In this document: one piece after another, positions 12,797 to 26,415 of the stretch
Layout: every line of letters starts with the position of its first letter
Position numbering within the stretch: the stretch's first letter is position 1
Translations under genes and position numbers: made by a program
Notes under the pieces: generated by a model
Databases searched by the model: none
What the model saw: the letters and a program-made list of their open reading frames with translations, nothing else
What the model was told of the DNA's origin: nothing
DNA from: Gigaspora margarita
Lineage: Eukaryota; Glomeromycota; Glomeromycetes; Diversisporales; Gigasporaceae
NCBI GenBank assembly: GCA_009809945.1
Contig: WTPW01000199.1
Span: 253,620-317,619, forward strand
Direction: 5' to 3'
Length of the DNA stretch: 64,000 bases

Positions 12797-12917
12797 TTTT
12801 TCGGTAATAAAAATTTAGTTTTTTGATAATATAATTTTCGGCCAGTATATCGCTTCGGTATAATTTTATACTTGCCGAAATTTTTATTATTGAAAACTAC
12901 ATTTTTATTGCCGAAAA
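12797..12917. mobile_element. hairpin MITE adjacent to the 92-bp MITE
   Basis: The left arm TTTTTCGGTAATAAAAAT..TTTTCGGCCAGTATA pairs with the right arm TATACTTGCCGAAA..ATTTTTATTGCCGAAAA over about 55 bp with mismatches. It starts 5 bp after the preceding MITE ends. Confidence 0.65.
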
Positions 12918-14559
12918 ATAATCTCTACACTAATTCTGAGTTCGTTCGTTTAAACATTTTTGATTGGTCGCCAGTGTGTTGATATCAATGTTATGTAACA
13001 TGACGCATTCTGCAATAATTGCCTCTGAAATTATGACATGTTGATATCGTCATGTGAAATTTTACTATGTGAATTTCTCATCCACAATAGATCGTCATAA
13101 CACACTAGATAGCTGCGCGGAAATCAGGAACGGATAGTGGCTAGATTTGAATGTTTAATATAATAAAGAAATACTAGTGCGATAGGTGGTGCATATTGTT
13201 TAATTACCGCCAAAAATTCTATTAACTTATCATCTATTACAATATGCTCAGTATTATTTAATTTGAAAAGTTGCTTGGAATTATCATAATTTCTATCATT
13301 ATTGCAGCAAAGAATTCTGATACAGAATTTACTCGTTAATGGATTTACATAGTAGTAAGAATATTAGTCTGTAAAAATTCTGTTACAGAACTTATTCGCT
13401 ATTTGTGACCACAGTATGTTATGTGATTAAGGATGAATTGGTGCATTGCATTAAAAGTGTTATGATTTCTATTATAATTTACTGTAAAGAATCATGTAGT
13501 AGTTAAAAGTTGAGTTAGTATTGGAATAATCGTGATTTTTGCCTAAAAAATTAAGTTACAGAACTTATTCGTTATTCCAGTTATCAGAATTATCGTTGAT
13601 TTTTATTATAAGTTACTGTAAAAAAATTCTTTTACAGAACTTAATTATTGTTCCGTTACAACAGTATGTAATTATTCGGCAGCTTACTATGATTCGTCTA
13701 TCAAACAAATTTATTTTTTGGCAGAAACTATATAGTTGCCGAATAATAAAATTGTTATTAGGCAGACTATCGTCGTAAGTTACCTGATAACTATTAAATA
13801 TCCTTTTTATTGTTATTGAACTTTTCATATGGTTGAAGGTTAAATTTAACATTTGTGGTTCGATGCTTTTAAATTTTAAAACCCCTAAATACAGTAAGAT
13901 TCTATGGTTATAATAAAAAAAACTTGTTAGAAAAAAGGGGTGCTTGCTATTTCGGGACACACATGGGTGGTATTGTAATATAGCCGATTTTTTTTTAAAA
14001 AGGCAAATTTCGAATTAATACTCCAGTAAGCGATTATCTAAAATATTTTTGTAACAACTATCTATTATTATAAATCCTGGGACACTTGTAACATTTGCCG
14101 AATGATTTTTTGGGCGATCCAGTTAAGTTATTGATTTCGGCATGATCCATGTAATAAAAATAATAAAAATAACAGCAATTTTTTGTGTCATAACAATTAT
14201 TTTGCAATTATAACAATTATGCCAAAATTTTTAAATTTTCGTTCAAATGCTTTTCAACATATTTGGCATGCTTGGTTTATACGAAAATTTATGGAAAAAA
14301 CCGCTCTTGTTAACTAATAAACCTTATAAAAAAGCTTGAATTTTTATAACAAATTTATTACACGAATAGACACATCACATGAATGATGTATTCCGGATTG
14401 TAATTCATATTAATACCAGGTTTTTTCTTCATAAAAGTTTTAAGTCGTTAATGTTTAGCTAACGTGATTGTCCTGTGTTGTGCTAAATTTTGCTAATATT
14501 TATGATTGTTGTGTCATGTAATCGCACTATTGAACGAATTATTTTTATTGAATATGTTG
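12918..14559. other. intergenic DNA with short scattered repeats
   Basis: No splice-supported coding sequence. The motif GTTACAGAACTTATTCG and variants recur near 13318, 13384, 13553 and 13630, giving a loose local repeat. The open frames at 13539-13960 lie on both strands over this repeat and look like chance. Confidence 0.4.
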
Positions 14560-15250
14560 TAAATGTATATAAATAAGGTAATTTAAATGTGACTTGAAGC
14601 ATAAATCGGAGTACGCGAATATTCCAAGCCATCCAACATTGCACCATCCACGAATACGCGAAATTTATAGTGAGTTCGTGAAAACAATCGCGAGTACGTT
14701 AAAATTATCGCGAATGTGTTCTAATTATCACGAATACGTGGTAACGCTTATAAGGCCTACAAATTTTAATAAATTAAAAGAATAAGTTCCACGTCCATTT
14801 TAAAATCATAAATTATTAAAAGTAAAACAATTATCTTTTGAATTCGACTTTAACTTTAATAAACCCTTGCGAGACTCAATTCGACGGACTGAATTGCCTT
14901 GTAACTTTGTATTGGATTATTATAACTCGAATTCTGCGAACGAATTTGGTTAACCTTTTTAAATTGTTCACGTGACTCTAGTTCTGTTTGAACTTCGTAT
15001 AACTCTCCCGTGTCGTGATTCACCTGATCATCAACCCGATATCATACATCATCAACATTACCCCATCATCCCTTATTATCTTTACATCATAGTACCGTTT
15101 CGTTTCATTAACCCACTGCCGTTATAAAATTCTCCCTTTTACTATCACCTTATTCACTTCTACCCGTAATCGGTTGGAACTTAAATTGGCAATATTGTCT
15201 ATATCAGATATCGTTTTATTACTCTCCCATACAACCGTACATATGTTGTG
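14560..15250 (+). repeat. LTR-like dispersed repeat, copy 2
   Basis: Same order of landmarks as 7436-8245: CGAATACGCGAAATT-like words (about 14650-14740), a TATAAGG/AATAAA stretch (about 14750-14775), GAATTCGACTTTAACTTTAA (about 14838), ATTCGACGGACTGAATTG, then CCCGTAATCGGTTGGA near 15160. Copies 1 and 2 also share the distal part, which ends with a run of CTCTCCCA-type words. Confidence 0.6.
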
Positions 15251-15898
15251 ATAATTTATTGTGTAATTATTACTTCATTCTTCGATTAATAATGTATTAT
15301 ACCTAGATCATAATTGTACATATAAATATAATCCATTAGTTAATAAAGTGGAAGGATAACGAAGTAATACTATAAATGATAAGGAATAAGTAGAATATAC
15401 GGTTAACGGAATCATATTCAAAACTGATCATTTAAATGATTATAGTTTCCTTAATGTCCAACTATCATTAGAACCCGAAACCCTTCATCCCGTATAACTT
15501 ATGTAGTGCCCAAAGTTAAACTGCACATGTTCATTTATCGCTCTCCTAATTTTGGCACATTAGTACTGTTATTTGTACTTGGCTTAAATTTGTTATAATC
15601 TAATTCGGAATTTTGATTAAGTTTACAGGTGTTAGAAGAAATTATTCATCAGTTGATTGGCTTATATTGTATATTTTGTGTAATTTTATCTACCGTTTTG
15701 TTCACAAGTGTTTCATAAATAATTTTATTCATCGCCAATATATTTTTAATAAAGATAGTAATGACCGAAAAATAGAACATACTGAATATTCGATTTATTA
15801 GGTCATGACAACCATTATGTTTTAGTTCTATTAAGTTTTTTGAGTTGGCTTAAACCGGTTTGAAATTAAACCGAATTATATTCGGGTTATGTGCAATT

Positions 15899-15931
<33 letters not shown>

Positions 15932-16315
15932 CTGTATTATTGTAAATTCGGCTTTATTTATGAACGATTGCAAATATACGCAAAAGAATGAAAAAAAACG
16001 AAAATAATAAAATAATAAAATAATAAAATCTTAAGACTCAGGACCTTAATTATTCACGTACTATACAAAAAATATGTATAGATACACGAATGGACAACTG
16101 GATTTTAATTTTAAAATCGGTTTATTAGATTTTTATAGCCTAGCTTTAACATTATACAAAATCGAGATAGCCCAATCTCTAATTTTAATTAAAAGAAGCA
16201 TATGTAATGAATCAAAATTTTTAATCAGATATGTGGATAATTTAGTAATAATCAAATAAAAATAATAAATAGTTAAAAGATAGGGAATTCAATTATAAAA
16301 AAAAATAAATGAGCA
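15251..16315. other. 3' flank of P450 gene A
   Basis: Non-coding. It holds a poly-T run of about 30 bases at 15899-15929. The segment around 15763-15830 (AATAGAACATACTGAATATT, then ATTCGATTTATTAGG) resembles 20723-20790 downstream of gene B, so the duplication that made the two P450 genes also copied their 3' flanks. Confidence 0.5.
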
Positions 16316-18687
16316 CTATTCATTCCTTCTTTTGAAAATAAGATCGATCGGATATGGAGACATTGTATTCTTAAATTTTAATCCGTTCTTATGTATACTA
16401 TTTTGTGGTAATAATATTTCGTATTTACGTACTATAAAAATATACATGTAAGTATTCACATAATGAATTTCATTTAACTAAAATTAAAGATACATACGTA
16501 ACAAGCACAAAACCATTCTCTGTTCAATAAGAGAAAAGTTAATTCCTAGGCATCTGTTTTTTTTAAAAAAAAATTTAATTAAATCATTATCGCTAAAGTA
16601 AAAAAAAAAATTAACAAACACAAAGATTTCAACCAACATTCTAGATCCACCACCAAAAGCCAACCAAGAATAATTCTCATGTTCATTTTCAAACCTCTCA
16701 GGCAAAAATTCTTCCGGATTATTCCAAAGTTTTGGCGAATGATGTAACCCATATATAAAGAGATTAACGGGTGTACCGGCTGGAATTACAAAATTTTTAA
16801 TCTTTACGTCTTCGGTTACTACACGTAATGGCAAACTTCCGACCTATTTATTAAACAATAAAAATAAAATTTTGTAATATACAGTAATTTCTAATTTTAG
16901 AAATTCAAATTATACAAACCGGAGGATATAATCTAAGATTTTCACGAATAGCCATATTCAAATACTTTAATGCCGCATGCTGTTCTGCTGATGGTGTTAG
17001 ATCATCACCAAGTACTCTTAAGACCTCTTCTCGAGCTTTTTCTTGAACATCCTAGATAAATAAATTATAAATATTTAATATTTAATAAATATAATAACAA
17101 TAATAAATTTGCATCTTACTTTATGAATTGCTAAAAGATATAAAAGAGACGATAGAGCCGCTGCAGCTAAATTCATAAATATATATATAGTCATTATATT
17201 GTATAGGTAATAATTATAAACATTTCTTAAATTAACGTAATTCTTACTTGTATCATGACCCGCAACCATAAAAATGGCTAAATTACACTATTAAAATCAA
17301 ATCATAATATTAAATTTTAACTAACTATTTAGATTATAACAATAAAATAAATCCAAAATTTTCATACTCTTAGTTCAGTATCCGATAAAATTTGATTATC
17401 TGGATCGTCACAAGCTTTTAACATCAATTCCAAAAGATCACCATTAAAATGTCCAGCAGCTAAGGATTTGCGTTTTTCTTTAATAATATCCTCAAATAAA
17501 TTATTTAACTTATCAATTTTTCTAAATATTAGTTGATTTAAGATTGGAATTTTATCAATTTGGAAAATAGTAACTAAAGGATTTCTAAACAATTTCTGAA
17601 CTTCATTATAAGCTGTTACATAAGGATTATTCGGATCTTCGAGATTCTAAATTGAAAATTTTTGTTAAATTATAAATTTTCTAACACTTAAAAGTTATTG
17701 ACTCTTACATTAAAATCAAAATTAAAGGCAACTTTTCCAAGAATGTCTAAAGTAAGCCTATGATGTTTTAAATTATAAATTTAATAAACTAATATAATGA
17801 TAATAAAGAATGATTAATAATTTTTTTATTACCGTTGCATAAAATCTCTAACTTCAATAGGCTTATTATCGACTTTTTCTAAAATATCCATCAATTTTAA
17901 TGCTTTTTCAACAAATAGATGTACAGGTAAAGTTTTAAAGGCAGGGTTACAGACACGTCTAAATAAATTTTATTGCAGAAAAATATAAATAACTATTTGT
18001 AATAAAAATAACTAATTGTAATAAAAACAATTAAATGTAATAAATAAAGATGTTAATAAACCTGTGACGCTTCCAAACCTAAAAACAAAAATGTTATGAA
18101 CAATTTGTCACAAAAGAAAGAATTTAAATAATAAACTGACAAAATAACTTACATCACCATTTGAATGAACAACATTAACGCCAAAATGCCGATCAGCCGC
18201 AGAATTTGGTAATATTTCATTGAACATTAACTTGGGAAAAACATCTATGAAATAATTTTATATAAGTAAATAGAATCTTAATGTGAGATTAATGTGAGAT
18301 ATTGAAAGATTAAAGACTTACCAGTTCGTAAACACATTTCCTTAACAATTACTGGATCAGTTATCGTGCAAATCCATTTTCCTCGAAAAGACATCTACGA
18401 ACATAAAAAAAAATAACCAAAATTTTAAGGATCTTAATTTTACAATATATATATATATCAATAAATTTTACTTTTATAACGCCATCTCTTTCAAAATATT
18501 CTTTGCAACGTAAATAAAGTTTATCATGTCCTCCTTCTCGTTTAATAAGCCTCGATAATACTATACTAAAGAATGTTATCGAGTGAATATCTTTAAGAGA
18601 GTCTGGAACTTTATAATTTACATAATTGTAAATCATTAACAAGATAACAACGATTGCTATGAAACTTATTAAAGTTATGAAATCCAT
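16316..18687 (-). CDS. cytochrome P450 gene A, complete
   Basis: A heme-thiolate monooxygenase, probably anchored in the ER membrane and fed by a P450 reductase; substrate unknown. Exons (minus): 18687-18472, 18394-18322, 18244-18153, 18078-18062, 17958-17833, 17757-17709, 17646-17368, 17287-17248, 17166-17120, 17051-16920, 16843-16638, 16553-16498 and 16431-16316. All borders are GT-AG, phases match, and 1449 nt give about 482 residues, a normal P450 length. Visible: N-terminal membrane segment (about residues 3-22, ISFIAIVVILLMIYNYV), C-helix WKRHRRVCNPAF, I-helix VAGHDTTAAA, K-helix ENLR (ExxR), PERF region LPERFENE, and heme loop FGGGSRICLG with the axial Cys. The 17-bp exon 4 encodes the C-helix WKRHR. 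The start is the first Met before the membrane anchor. Gene B, 2.3 kb upstream, has the same 13-exon plan, so they are tandem duplicates. Confidence 0.9.
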
Positions 18688-20956
18688 GTTTAATTTTAAA
18701 ATATTTAATCTTTAACAAATAACCTTAAATTTTTATACGTAATATTTTATTTTCACGCAGTTCATTATTTATGTAGGCATCATGCATTATTGCATGCGTA
18801 ATATAATGTAATCCAATACGGGCTTCGGCATCTTAGTTTCCCGAATACCGAAATTATGAAACTCTGTTTTGATTATTGTTTGTTAGTTTAAAAAGGTCGA
18901 TTTGTAGAACGTATATGTTTACATTTGTACCATATCAAGCGTGCTTAAATTCCGATTATATACCCTTTTAACGTTAGGCTTCGATCTTAATTTTTTGCTC
19001 AGTGTGAGTAATTTCCTTATAATCTAATTTTATAAATTCCCGGTCCGGAATTTGTCGGAATTGGCAAAATCGTAAATTTATAACTGATAACAGATAGGGA
19101 TATACTATGTACTGTACGTACCTTTTCATTTTAATTTGCATAAACCCACGAATTTCATTGGTTTACATTGAAATAATTTTTATTAATAATTCCGATTTTT
19201 AGACGTACATTATATACATGAAAAAACATTACTGCAGTTTCACCTTATTTTTAGAAGCATAAAAATTACATTGACATAGATTAAAGCCTTTTCTTTGTTA
19301 AAGTCTTCTTTAAATGTTAAATAATTTAATTTGAATTTAATCATTGATATAATTATATATACTGCTGCGGAATAATATAAAGGCATTGGATGCATTCTGT
19401 TGTAATTAAATTTTTGATTAGTATTACATTTTAGACTTTTTGAGAGGACTGCGGGAAATTGAAACGAATAAAAAAATGATCCAACTGTTTTTTAGAGTAG
19501 TAAATATATTATTATCAAATGGTTTTCAATTAAAGTTTAGTCTAGAAATTCTAGTTAATGTGCCAGAAGATAATTGACCAGCTAACATCATTATTTTTTC
19601 CGAGAAATTTTAAATAAATGCATTTATTGCGCAAGGTCGATATAAATTATGTGATTATGAGAATTGATATTCGTTTCCAGATTTTAATTTTGCAGCACCT
19701 CATATGATGTAACAATCATATTCAATATATCTAATATATTGGTTATCGCAGATGTATCTTTAGTAAATATTGCATGGTAGAAAAGATTTAAAAACAATTA
19801 ACCCAGTGATCACCACAATCCATATGACAATTATTCGCCAAAAATTTTTGCCTTTTGTGTAACCTGAGCCAAATCCGACAATTCGAATTCAGACCTCGGA
19901 TCGAACCTGCGGAGCATTAATACTAGCTTAATACTGCCAACTACTATCACAACCCAAGCATTTACTGCCAACTACTATTACAATCCGCGCAATTTTACTT
20001 AATACATCAGTTAGTAGTTTTTATTAGTAATTTTGGTGATTTCGGGCCAAAATGTTTAGGTCAGGAAGCTCGGGTTACATGAAAATGCAAATTTTTGTGA
20101 CATCGATATCAACAAAGACGCCATATGTTCATATGTTTATCTAGTAAGTTAGTGGTGTCCAAAAAATTTTGCACGTCGTGTAACCCGAGTCACTCCGGCG
20201 ATTCGGATTCAGCATTAATACTAGCTTTGTAATATTATAGCAAAATTACAATCCAAGCAATTTTACTTAGTACTAGGCAGGTATACCTTAAATGTCAAAA
20301 ATCGAATTGGAACAATTGGGATCTAAAAAAAAAAAAAATAAACGAAAAATCAATTTGTGTGGCCTTATACTACTCCATGATCAATACAATAAACAATTTA
20401 CGGATAAGAAAGCAATTTGCTATTTAAATATAATAATGATCATAATTATTGTGCAGTTTCACAAACGGTTTTATAAGCTATTTATAAACGGATTATTAAC
20501 TAAGACAAACAATTGACTAATCAAATACAATCATACAATTCAATTTTACCAGAGATCATGCAATATCGCATAAATGATTTTATGAAATATGATCATAAAT
20601 TTTTAATAAACACCATATCAAAAAATTCGCCTATGCGATATTATATAACAATTATATTCAAAATATCGAAGATACTGAATATCACAGATGTATCTTTAGT
20701 AAGCAGTAAAGGCAGTAATAACGGGAAAAATAGAACATCTTAAATATTCGATTTATTAGGTTACAACAACCATGATCTTATTTTTATCAAATTTTCGAGT
20801 ACTCAATATATAAATATATAAACTTTATTGATTTAGATCTTTTTTAACCAGAAATAAACATGTAATGAAACAATATTTTTAAGAATCAAATAAAAATTAT
20901 AAGTAGCTAAATTTATATAAGGATAGGGAATATAATTATAAAAAAATAAATGATTA
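18688..20956. other. intergenic region between P450 A and B, part of the duplicated unit
   Basis: The first ~150 bp upstream of gene A share words with the regions upstream of B and C: GCATTATTGCAT, then TAATCCAA, TACGG and TCGG (A about 18776-18830, B about 23430-23470, C about 35572-35612). This may be the copied promoter. The stretch 19140-19620 matches 27165-27550 upstream of B. Near 19855-20000 and 20160-20280 two similar blocks contain GTGTAACCYGAG and AATACTAGCTT. Two open frames (20292-20743) show no recognisable domain. Confidence 0.5.
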
Positions 20957-23340
20957 CTATTCACTTCTTCTTTTAAAAATAAGATCGATTGGATATGGAT
21001 TCATTGCATTCTTAAATTTTAATTCATTTTTATGTATGCTATTTTGTGGCAATGATATTTCATATTTACGCACTATAATAAAATATATATATATTATGCA
21101 TGTAAGTATTCGCACAATGAAATCATTTAACTGAAGTTAAGATACATACACAATAAGCACAGCACTATTCTCTGTTCAATGAGAGAAAAGTTATTTCCTA
21201 GGCACCTAATTTTTTTTTTTAAAAAAAAAATAAAAAATTTAATATAATCATTATTACTAAAGTAAAAAAATTAAGGCAAACACAAAGAATTCAACCAACA
21301 TTCTAGAACCACTTCCAAAAGCCAACCAAGAATAATTCTCATGTTCATTTTCAAACCTCTCAGGCAAAAACTCTTCTGGATTTTCCCAAAGCTTTGGTGA
21401 ATGTTGTATCCCATATATAAAGAGACTAACGGGTGTACCAGCTGGAATCAAAAAATTTTTAAGTTTTAAGTCTTCGGTTAATACACGTAATGTCAAACCT
21501 CCGGCCTATTTATTAATAAACAATAAAAATAAAATTATAAGTGATATGCAGTAATTACTTTTTATTTTAGATATACTAGATACTAACTGGAGGATATAAT
21601 CTAAGATTTTCACGAATAACCATATTCAAATACTTTAATGCCGCATGCTGTTCTGATGATGGTGTTAGATTATCACCAAGTAATCTCAAGACTTCCTCTC
21701 GAGCTTTTTCTTGAACATCCTAGATAAATGAAAATTATGAATATTTAACAGTTTAATAAATATAATAATAAATTTGAACTTACTTTATGAATAGCTAAAA
21801 GATATAAAAGAGACGATAGCGCCATTGCAGCTAAATTTATAAATATATATATATATTTATTATTATACATATTGGTAATAACAAAGTTGTTTTTTTTAAA
21901 AAAAAAAATTAATGTAATACTTGTGTCATGACCCGCAACCATAAAAATGGCTAAATTACACTATCAAAATCAAATTATGATATTAAATTTTAATTAAATA
22001 TTTAGATTATAGCAATAAAATAAATCCAAAATTTATACTCTTAGTTCAGTATCCGATAACATTTGATTATCTGGATCTTCGCAAGCTTTTAACATCAGTT
22101 CCAAAAGATCACCATTAGAATGTCCAGCAGCTAAGGATTTGCGCTTTTCTTTAATAATATTCTCAAATAAATTATTTAACTTATCAATTTTTCTAAATAC
22201 TAGTTTGTTTATGATTGGAATGCGGTCAAGTTGGAGAAAAGAAATTAATGGATTTCTAAACACATCCTGAACTTCATTATAAGCTGTTACGTAGGGATTT
22301 TTCGGATCTTCAAGATTCTAGATTGAAAATTTGTTAAATTATAAATTATTTAACACATACAAATTTATTTACTCTTACATTAAAATCAAAATTAAAGGCA
22401 ACTTTTCCAAGAATGTCTAAAGTAAGCCTACATACGATATTTGAATTTATAAATTTTAATAAACTAATATAATGATTGTAATCATGTTTAATAATAATTT
22501 TTTATTACCGTTGCATAAAATCTCTTACTTCAATAGGCTTATTATCGACTTTTTCTAAAATATCCATCAATTTTAATGCTTTTTCAACAAAAAGATGTAT
22601 AGGTAAAGTTTTAAATGCAGGGTTGCAGACACGTCTAAATAAAATTTTACATCAGAATAATATAATAATTATTTGTGATAAATAGAGATGTAATAAACCT
22701 ATGTCGTTTCCAAACCTAAAAAGCAAAAATGTAATGAAAAGATTGTCACAAGTAAATTTGAAACAATAAATAAAATGACGAATTAAGACTTACATCACCA
22801 TTTGAATGAACAACATTAACGCCAAAATGTCGTTCAGCTGCAGAATTTGGTAAAATCTCATCGAGCATTAACTTGGGAAAAACATCTATTAAATAATTTA
22901 AAGCACCTCATATAAATAAATAGAATCCTAATGTGAGATTATTGTGAGACATCGAACGATTAATGATTTACCATTTCGTAAACACAATTCCTTAGCAACT
23001 GCTAGATCAGTAATCATGCAAATCCATTTTCCTCTAAAATAAAGCTACAACCATAAAATAATAATAATAAACATTTTTTTTTTAAGATTTTAATTTTACA
23101 GTCTATATACGAATCATACGAATAAAATTTTACTTTTATAATGCCATCTCTTTCAAAATATTCTTTGCAACGTGAATAAATCTTAGCATTTCCTCCTTCT
23201 CGTTTCATAAGCTGCGATATTAGCATACTAAAGAATGTGATCGAGTGAATATTTTTAAGAGAATCTGGAACTTTATAATTTGCATAATTGTAAATTATTA
23301 ACAAGATGATAACGATCACTATGAAAATTATGTACACCAT
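20957..23340 (-). CDS. cytochrome P450 gene B, complete
   Basis: Close paralogue of gene A with the same 13 exons (minus): 23340-23134, 23044-22972, 22885-22794, 22715-22699, 22634-22509, 22427-22379, 22317-22039, 21960-21921, 21830-21784, 21719-21588, 21505-21300, about 21206-21151 and 21072-20957. Every exon except the first has the same length as in A; exon 1 is 9 nt shorter. Predicted length is about 479 residues. It keeps the N-terminal anchor, WKRHR, I-helix VAGHDTTAMA, ENLR, LPERFENE and the heme loop FGSGSRMCLGNNF with its Cys (note FGSGSR, not FGGGSR). The C terminus is KRRSE. All donors and acceptors are GT-AG and no stop or frameshift was seen. It is likely active; same role class as A, substrate unknown. 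Its upstream flank, unlike A's, carries a nested transposon pair at 23475-24744. Confidence 0.9.
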
Positions 23341-23474
23341 GTTTAATTTTTAAATACATAATCTTTAACAAACAACTTAATATTTATAATTTTTTTCCTC
23401 TATTATTTTGTTGGTATCATTAAAGGGTTGCATTATTGCATCATGTATGTAATCCAAATACGGATGTCGGCACA

Positions 23475-24744
23475 GGGTGTGCGATATTACATTATAAATT
23501 AATATGATCGGATTTTTTGCCGACCAACATTTAGACTAGGGCTGTTAATCGGTCCGGTCCGGTCCGACGGCCCTTCGGTCCGTCCAGGGATCGAGCCGGT
23601 CCGGTCCTTTTTAGGACGGACCGAAAGGACCGTCGGTCCTAATAGTAAATATCAAAATAAACTAAATATTATGATAAAACGCATTTTGAAACAACTATAA
23701 TATGTTGCTTCGGTCAAAATACAATCACAAACCCCTTAGTTTGTTAAACAAGATTAAACCACGTATAATGTATAATGAGAACGGGCTGTTGTTGCGTTAT
23801 TAATAAAATAGAGAAAATTATTAATGACAGCAATGGCATGATCAGTTGATTTACAATTTGCACTGTATTTGTGCGAAATAACGCCTATGGGCATTATTTT
23901 GGAACACGAGTTTGAAACAAGCTAATGATTAATTTAGCCGAGGATTTTTAATGTTAAAAATTATAATTTGCATTCGACTAAATTAACTATTAGCTTGCCT
24001 CAAACTCGTATTCCAAAACAACGCCTATATGCAAATACAGTATATTTTTCAAATCCGAAATAAGTGTAATCTGCTCGATCCTCATGTAAGTAATGTACCA
24101 TTATTGTCAAATTATAGATTATATTGTTCTTTTTAACTGATTTAATTACAATGTTCATATTTACGAAGTGAATTAAAAGATGTTATTTTGCTATATTAAT
24201 ATACTATATTATTTTCTAATCCATAATTTATGTATGACTAAAATTATCAAACGTATAAATTATTGCTCCTTTTATATCATATAAGCAAATATTATAAATT
24301 TGAAAAGCTTATTGTAAAAGTATTGAAATTCTTTATACAGACAAACTTAATTTCATCATTATAGCAAAAAAGTATTATATTGATCATCGGTCCGCCCGAC
24401 CCAGCTCTATTCGGTCCTATTCGGCCCTGGACCACCGGTTTTTTAAAAGACTGGCTTTTAACCAGGACGGACCGATTAACAGCCCTAATTTAGCCAGTAT
24501 AGTAAATTCAAATTCATACTACTTCTAAACCAGTGTGTCAATAAAATAAAATTATATTTTCGGATTCATTATAGCTTGCACTATAACGGTGCAGAACCTT
24601 TTTAATTGCTTCGTAATATTAATATTAATCGAGTTTTAATTCAGAAGTAATAGGGATTAGAAGTTACTATCTAATTAATCGGCAAAAAATCCGATCATAT
24701 GCGTATAACTTATATTTGTTGATCATATAATATCGCACACCCCC
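23475..24744. mobile_element. TIR element upstream of P450 B, itself holding a hAT-type element
   Basis: Ends GGGTGTGCGATATTA and TAATATCGCACACCC are inverted, followed inside by ATGATCGGATTTTTTGCCGA against TCGGCAAAAAATCCGATCAT; arms of about 50-65 bp. The homologous spot upstream of gene A reads straight through (CTTCGGCATCTTAG), so A serves as an empty site. TCGGCA occurs on both sides (about 23468-23473 and 24749-24754) and may be the target duplication. No coding sequence. Superfamily not assigned. Confidence 0.7.
23537..24487. mobile_element. non-autonomous hAT-type element, ~950 bp
   Basis: The terminus TAGGGCTGTTAATCGGTCCG is mirrored by CGGACCGATTAACAGCCCTA. The 8-bp flanks are ATTTAGAC and ATTTAGCC (7 of 8 identical). 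Subterminal DNA on both sides is built from repeats of GGTCCG-type words, which stand out by GC content against an AT-rich core; such repeats are the kind of site a hAT transposase binds. Relatives of the same terminus occur at 40660 and 40987. No transposase is encoded. Confidence 0.85.
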
Positions 24745-25204
24745 ATCTTCGGCATCTTAGTGTTCCCGAAATACCGAAATTATGATATTGGTTAAAAAAA
24801 GTCGATTTGTATAACGTATTTACATGCACATTACATTTTGTACAATATCAGGTATACTTGTATTCCGATTATTTATCCTTTTAGCGTTAGGTTTCTATAT
24901 TAATTTTTTTGCTCAGTGTGAGTAATTTTTTGAAATCACAATATGTAATTGTTTTTGCAATCCCCACAAATTCCCGATCCGGAATTTGTCGGAACTAAAA
25001 ATTGTAAATTAATAGACTAGCATCACCCGGTGTAAAACTTGTCTACATCATAAATTTAATGTATTTTAAATAAGAATATGATTTTAATATTTAGTTTGTT
25101 TATTATATTTATTTAATAGGTCGATACTGTATAAACAATTACAAAGTATATAATAATTATTATTATATTATATATATGAATACATATTTGTACAGTAAGC
25201 ACTT

Positions 25205-25293
25205 ATTTTATTTTTCTATTACATACTTTACACAGTACGGAATACAATATTTTATTTTTCTATTACATACTTTACACAGTACGGAATACAATA
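25205..25293. repeat. two tandem copies of a ~44-bp unit
   Basis: The unit contains TTTATTTTTCTATTACATAC followed by TTTACACAGTACGGAATACA and is repeated back to back almost perfectly. Confidence 0.85.
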
Positions 25294-26083
25294 AGAAAAG
25301 CACAAGTTGAACGCTGCGTGATAAAAGGATTATTCTATACTATTGATCCGAGTCATCTTCAATTCTGAATTGAACCGTGTTCTTTCTCGATTTTCACAGA
25401 TCATGAGACATAGAATAATTACTTATTAATAATTACATTTATATTTGCAATGATCTTTTTCATTGATATTTATAAAGATAATTCCTTTATTGCTTCATCT
25501 TTTTTTTTTTTTTTATCACTTTATTGAGCAAGGATATGTGTCTAAATACTAAAAAATTCTGATTAACACGAAATTCAAGCTAAACCTTTAAGGTTCTTTA
25601 TATTGGCATAACAGAAGAACTGCTCATGCCTAAACAAGATAGGAATAACTTGGGGATGCAAGTTTGTTTACGAAATAATCTGTGCTACCACCAGACTGAG
25701 CATGATGGTCATGAAAAGACCTGGAAAAGACAAATTTTTTTTTTTTAAAAAAAGAAATTTTAGTAATTATCTTCTTATTAGATTCGGGTTAGACAAGACA
25801 CCCGACCAGATTCCTGCTGTTGCCGAAAACAAATGCGGATGTGTTCTACGCGGGGAATGCAAAAATTATTAATTACATTTTTAAAATATATATGAATATT
25901 CGAATGTATTCTTTTAATGTATGAAAAGTTAGCATTTAATATTTTAGTGATTCATTTTTATTCGCGTATATTTATTTATTGTCGCAGATCATAATTTAAA
26001 TGAAATCTATATTTTCTACTTAACCTGCTAACCTTCTAAAACCCACTAATACTTGTTTATTATAACTTTTTTTAAAACTAAAC

Positions 26084-26103
26084 CCTAACCCCTAACCCTA
26101 AAA
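26084..26103. repeat. short telomere-like CCCTAA tract
   Basis: Reads CCCTAACCCCTAACCCTAA, three variant copies of the CCCTAA telomere unit. Far too short to be a telomere; an interstitial trace such as those left by break repair. Confidence 0.6.
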
Positions 26104-26319
26104 AATACACCCCAAAAAAAATTTAGTTTTCAAGATTTTATACTATAATTTCATTTTAATCTGGATTTCATTTTAATCTGCACATTTATTTATTTATTTT
26201 GTTAATTTTTTACTTTATTATTATTATTACTATTTTCGCTTTTTATTTTTTATTAATTGATAAGGATAGCGGTTCTAAAATGACAAATGACATTTCACGA
26301 TTCACGAATAGCACATGCC

Positions 26320-26415
26320 AATTGAGGATCAACATAAATTCAGAAATGATGCAGAACATTATATAACTGAAAAGCAACATAAATTCAGAAATGATGCGGA
26401 ACATTATAATAATAA
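26320..26415. repeat. two tandem copies of a ~42-bp unit
   Basis: The unit CAACATAAATTCAGAAATGA followed by TGCRGAACATTAT occurs twice with 1-2 differences. It makes a short open frame with a repeated peptide that I do not regard as a gene. Confidence 0.7.

Noticed and set aside
20292-20743. two overlapping frames of about 75 codons
   Set aside because: Low-complexity Ile/Asn/Lys-rich composition in DNA that belongs to the P450 flank; no motif.
26084-26103. chromosome end
   Set aside because: Only three CCCTAA-like units, flanked by ordinary sequence on both sides.
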